Of a stretch of DNA of 64,000 nt, positions 61,600 to 64,000 are shown piece after piece. Both the position numbers and the translations under genes were made by a program. Source of the stretch: Taenia hydatigena. Lineage: Eukaryota; Platyhelminthes; Cestoda; Cyclophyllidea; Taeniidae. Within the stretch, counting starts at the first letter, position 1. Each line of letters starts with the position of its first letter. The notes beneath the pieces were generated by a model, which ran no database searches, was not told the origin of the DNA, and saw only the letters and a program-made list of their open reading frames with translations. The stretch lies in assembly GCA_036345935.2 (NCBI GenBank), contig JADWOT020001562.1, positions 1 to 64,000 on the forward strand. Direction: 5' to 3'.

Positions 61600-62218
61600 T
61601 CATCTCGCCCTTCTGGCACTGTAAACTGCCCCATTATGCGTTACATGAAGCTCTTCCGCACCGTGATTTTATAGTCTACCACTTTTTTTCTTCTGCTTGT
61701 TAGTCAGCACGTTACCAAACTCTTTTCCATTAGCTCAAACCGATTTGGCATCATGGGGCTGAATCATCGAAGATCAAAGCAGTTCACTCACTTAATCTCT
61801 CCAGCCATCAGAGGGTCTATTGCATACAACCACTCGTATATCTCGTTTTTACTCGCGTTTGGTCCAGTCTTCATGAAGACTTTTCGATCGGCATACTGGA
61901 GAGCAAATATCATGGGATGTTTGGCAGATTCCACCGCCTTTGCCTTTTCGGGGCTCGGTTTTGCTGGACCGAAGATTTCACCCTCCTCTGCACTTAAAAG
62001 ATGGATAGATGGATGAATGAATTAGACAATGTCAATTACCTGTGCTCTAACTGAGCCACTTTAAGGTTTATAATTCGTCGTTCCAGGGTGTCTTTCTCAT
62101 TCTCATAAATGTAGAGGAAGGGTCGTCGAACCATGACCCAGCGCTGCACCCAATTGGGATTTGTTTCATCCGCCACTAGAAGTGGTCCTCTTCGGTTCAC
62201 CACAGGACTAATGCGGAC
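61600..62218 (-). CDS. KIF1/UNC-104-type kinesin, C-terminal PH domain (5' partial)
   Basis: Kinesin-3 motors carry synaptic-vesicle precursors; their C-terminal PH domain binds phosphoinositides on cargo. Minus-strand exons are 62218-62040, 61992-61792 and 61618-61600 (TGA). Introns are 47 and 173 nt and junctions are phase 2 and phase 2. The product reads VRISPVVNRRGPLL, WVQRWVMVRRPFLYIYENEKDTLERRIINLKVAQLEHS, then EIYEWLYAIDPLMAGEI-N-ARRAR. It matches the KIF1A/KIF1B tail block by block ([61 protein letters not shown]). The loop between strands carries a Lys/Pro-rich insert. The last exon is only 19 nt, which is tentative. Upstream motor exons must lie to the right; none was securely found before 64000. 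Confidence 0.85.
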
Positions 62219-63279
62219 CTAAAGGAAAGGCAGAGGGTCAAGGACTTTTATCATAAAGGATCCAGTGGACTGTTCAGCTACGAAGCGTCCGATGCGGTTC
62301 TTACACACCTTCATAATCAAGTCTGCTCACGAATTGAATGCCTTTTGACATCTGTTACCTCCACCCTCTGTGAAGGAGGTGGCAACACTGGATGATATCT
62401 TACAGGCAGCAGAAATTTGAACCAATCTGGCGACTATCCAACAAGGAAATCTTTTGAAAACAAAACCCATCCCTGAGTCTCACATTTGTAATAACTTTAA
62501 GTTTGTTCTCTACAGCCTGATCAATGGATTCCTCAAGATCTACTGAAGGAGACATTCAAAAGACCCTCAAGTCTGAAGGTGAGAAATCGGAGCAGAGTGG
62601 GTAGCTTTCTCAAGAAGTGATATTAATCACTTTCTAACCCATAACGTCAACAACGTCATGAGGCCAAATGAACGTAGGAGGTCAAAGTTCAAAGTTCCCT
62701 AACAAGGTTGTAACATCCTACTTTGCTCACTTAGAGAGTAGAAACTCTAAATGACGTGAAGTAGACAAGGGACCTGGCCAAGTAATTTCCTCACTAAATA
62801 GGCTTTCTCATAGGTCCGGTATATTCACACTTTACCATCCTATGAATTGGTAGGTGGGCTATGAATAAATAATTTACTTAAGAATTCCTTTGGCTATTCT
62901 CTCGATGGCTGCTGGGTGAAGGGGTCCTTCATAAAAATTTATGACAGAAAAGGCAGCTGTAGACGCAAGGTCACGTCAATTGTTCTTGTCAAATTGGTAT
63001 AAATCTTTAACTAGCACTGGGTATGGGACTAATCCCCTCCCCCTCCTCTCCTCCCCAAAAGACAGGTCTGCCTTTCAAAGGGAGGGGAGAAAGAGACAAC
63101 TTAACCTTCATTTTTAAGTGACAGTTTTTTACCTACATCCAAATATGGTGGGTTGCGGAGTCAAAAGCATCAAAATGTTGCTGAAGTACTCGCCACTTAT
63201 TGCAACGGGAAGTTCTTTATGTCACGTGACACCTCTTCTCATCCCATGATTGCTTTCGTTTCACCACAATGCTGTCACG
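62219..63279. other. Probable kinesin intron, nothing supported
   Basis: No exon with family resemblance in either strand. Confidence 0.45.
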
Positions 63280-63516
63280 AGGGAAGGAGGAGGAGGAGGA
63301 GGAGGAGGAGGAGGAGAAGGAGGAGGAGGAGGAGGAGGAGGAGGAGGAGAAGGAGGAGAGGAGGAGGAGGAGGAGAGAGGAGAGGAGAGGAGGAGGAGGA
63401 GGAGGAGGAGGAGAGGAGGAGGAGGAGGAGGAGGAGGAGGAGGAGGAGGAGGAGGAGGAGGAGGAGGAGAAGGAGGAGGAGGAGAAGGAGGAGGAGGAGA
63501 AGGAGGAGGAGAGGGA
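63280..63516 (+). repeat. (GGA)n polypurine microsatellite, second
   Basis: About 235 bp of uninterrupted-purine GGA/GAA triplets, likely inside a kinesin intron. Open frames across it are repeat artefacts. Confidence 0.97.
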
Positions 63517-64000
63517 CGGGAGTGGAGCCAAAAATGGCATTTGATAGATCGCACGAATCCCTCTCCATGAGAGTGACATGAAATTCTAATTATGGCATCT
63601 TAGAGGGTGATTTGCCCTTACCACTAGAGTAATAGCATTCAACGTTGGCTTCCATAAATGAAGATCCATTCAACCAGTCCTACCGTAAGCCCACATTCTC
63701 TCTGACAAAATCCTCATATGTAAGTCTGAATCCGAGTTCAAAAGTATGCTCCAAACCTGAGCGCATTCCATCTTCCGGCTTCATTAAAATAGACCCATTT
63801 CATCACTCGACTGCCTTTGCGGTGCTACCCTTTGACTCAATCCAGACCAACTGTATCACCCTCCTACTTCTTCTGGATGTTTTTGGAGGAGTGAATTGCG
63901 TAGCAACACCACTTAGATGCTAAACGTAAGGAAAAACTTTCAATTGTGGCGGGATATAAACGAGAGATTAAAGTCGGCCTGTAGAGCATTCAGTGCTCCA
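63517..64000. other. Right edge, weak candidate exon only
   Basis: On the minus strand 63756-63684 lies between acceptor gctcag and donor gtagga and reads LEHTFELGFRLTYEDFVREN. I could not match it to the kinesin tail. Confidence 0.25.

Noticed and set aside
63153..63581. Poly-Arg/Gly/Glu/Leu frames at the second GGA tract
   Set aside because: Repeat artefact.
63684..63756. 73-nt splice-bounded frame as an upstream kinesin exon
   Set aside because: Does not resemble the KIF1 stalk or pre-PH region that I know; too short to judge.
1..64000. tRNA, rRNA, CRISPR arrays, operons with ribosome sites
   Set aside because: None seen. The window is a spliced eukaryotic sequence, and a covariance-model scan would be needed to exclude small RNA genes.

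Overview
This is a eukaryotic, metazoan window. Genes are split by GT-AG introns, some only 36-37 nt long, and the proteins are animal types (NMD3, PPP1R11, holocarboxylase synthetase, an RGS protein, a KIF1-type kinesin tail). The mini-introns, the Ty3/Gypsy element and acceptor sites placed just upstream of in-frame ATGs all suggest a flatworm, most likely a tapeworm (cestode). That assignment is inference; no species marker was seen.

Layout. 1-3.3 kb (+): the 3' exons of NMD3 and a complete two-exon PPP1R11. 3.7-7.5 kb (-): an eight-exon C2H2 zinc-finger gene. 8.3-11.9 kb (-): a nine-exon biotin-protein ligase. 12.4-16.8 kb (-): an apparently intact LTR retrotransposon with one 1323-codon gag-pol frame that begins inside its own 5' LTR. 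17.3-17.8 kb: old solo LTRs. 18.6-19.9 kb (+): a transposase-derived gene with a lost catalytic Asp. 20-39.7 kb holds no recognisable gene except possible exon remnants. It contains a large, mostly non-coding block (24.2-29.8 kb) and a cluster of LTR-like insertions (35.3-38.5 kb). 39.8-45.0 kb (-): an RGS-domain gene whose model can be extended in phase to 54.8 kb; a single-exon 7-TM SWEET-like gene (49.8-50.5 kb, -) would then lie in its largest intron. 56.3-60.2 kb (-): an inverted second copy of most of the 24-30 kb block, with better reading frames. 61.6-62.2 kb (-): the PH-domain tail of a KIF1/UNC-104 kinesin whose upstream exons lie to the right.

The genes are mostly unrelated housekeeping functions (ribosome export, PP1 regulation, biotin transfer, G-protein signalling, vesicle transport), and I see no pathway cluster. 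The unusual content is the mobile-element biology: a gag start and primer-binding site inside coding sequence, two LTR families inserted beside the same CACTG 5-mer, an unnamed 160-190 bp TG...CA repeat family, and a split inverted duplication with decayed frames in one copy. Exon coordinates were derived by reading splice sites and phases by hand. Each multi-exon model marked complete sums to a multiple of three.
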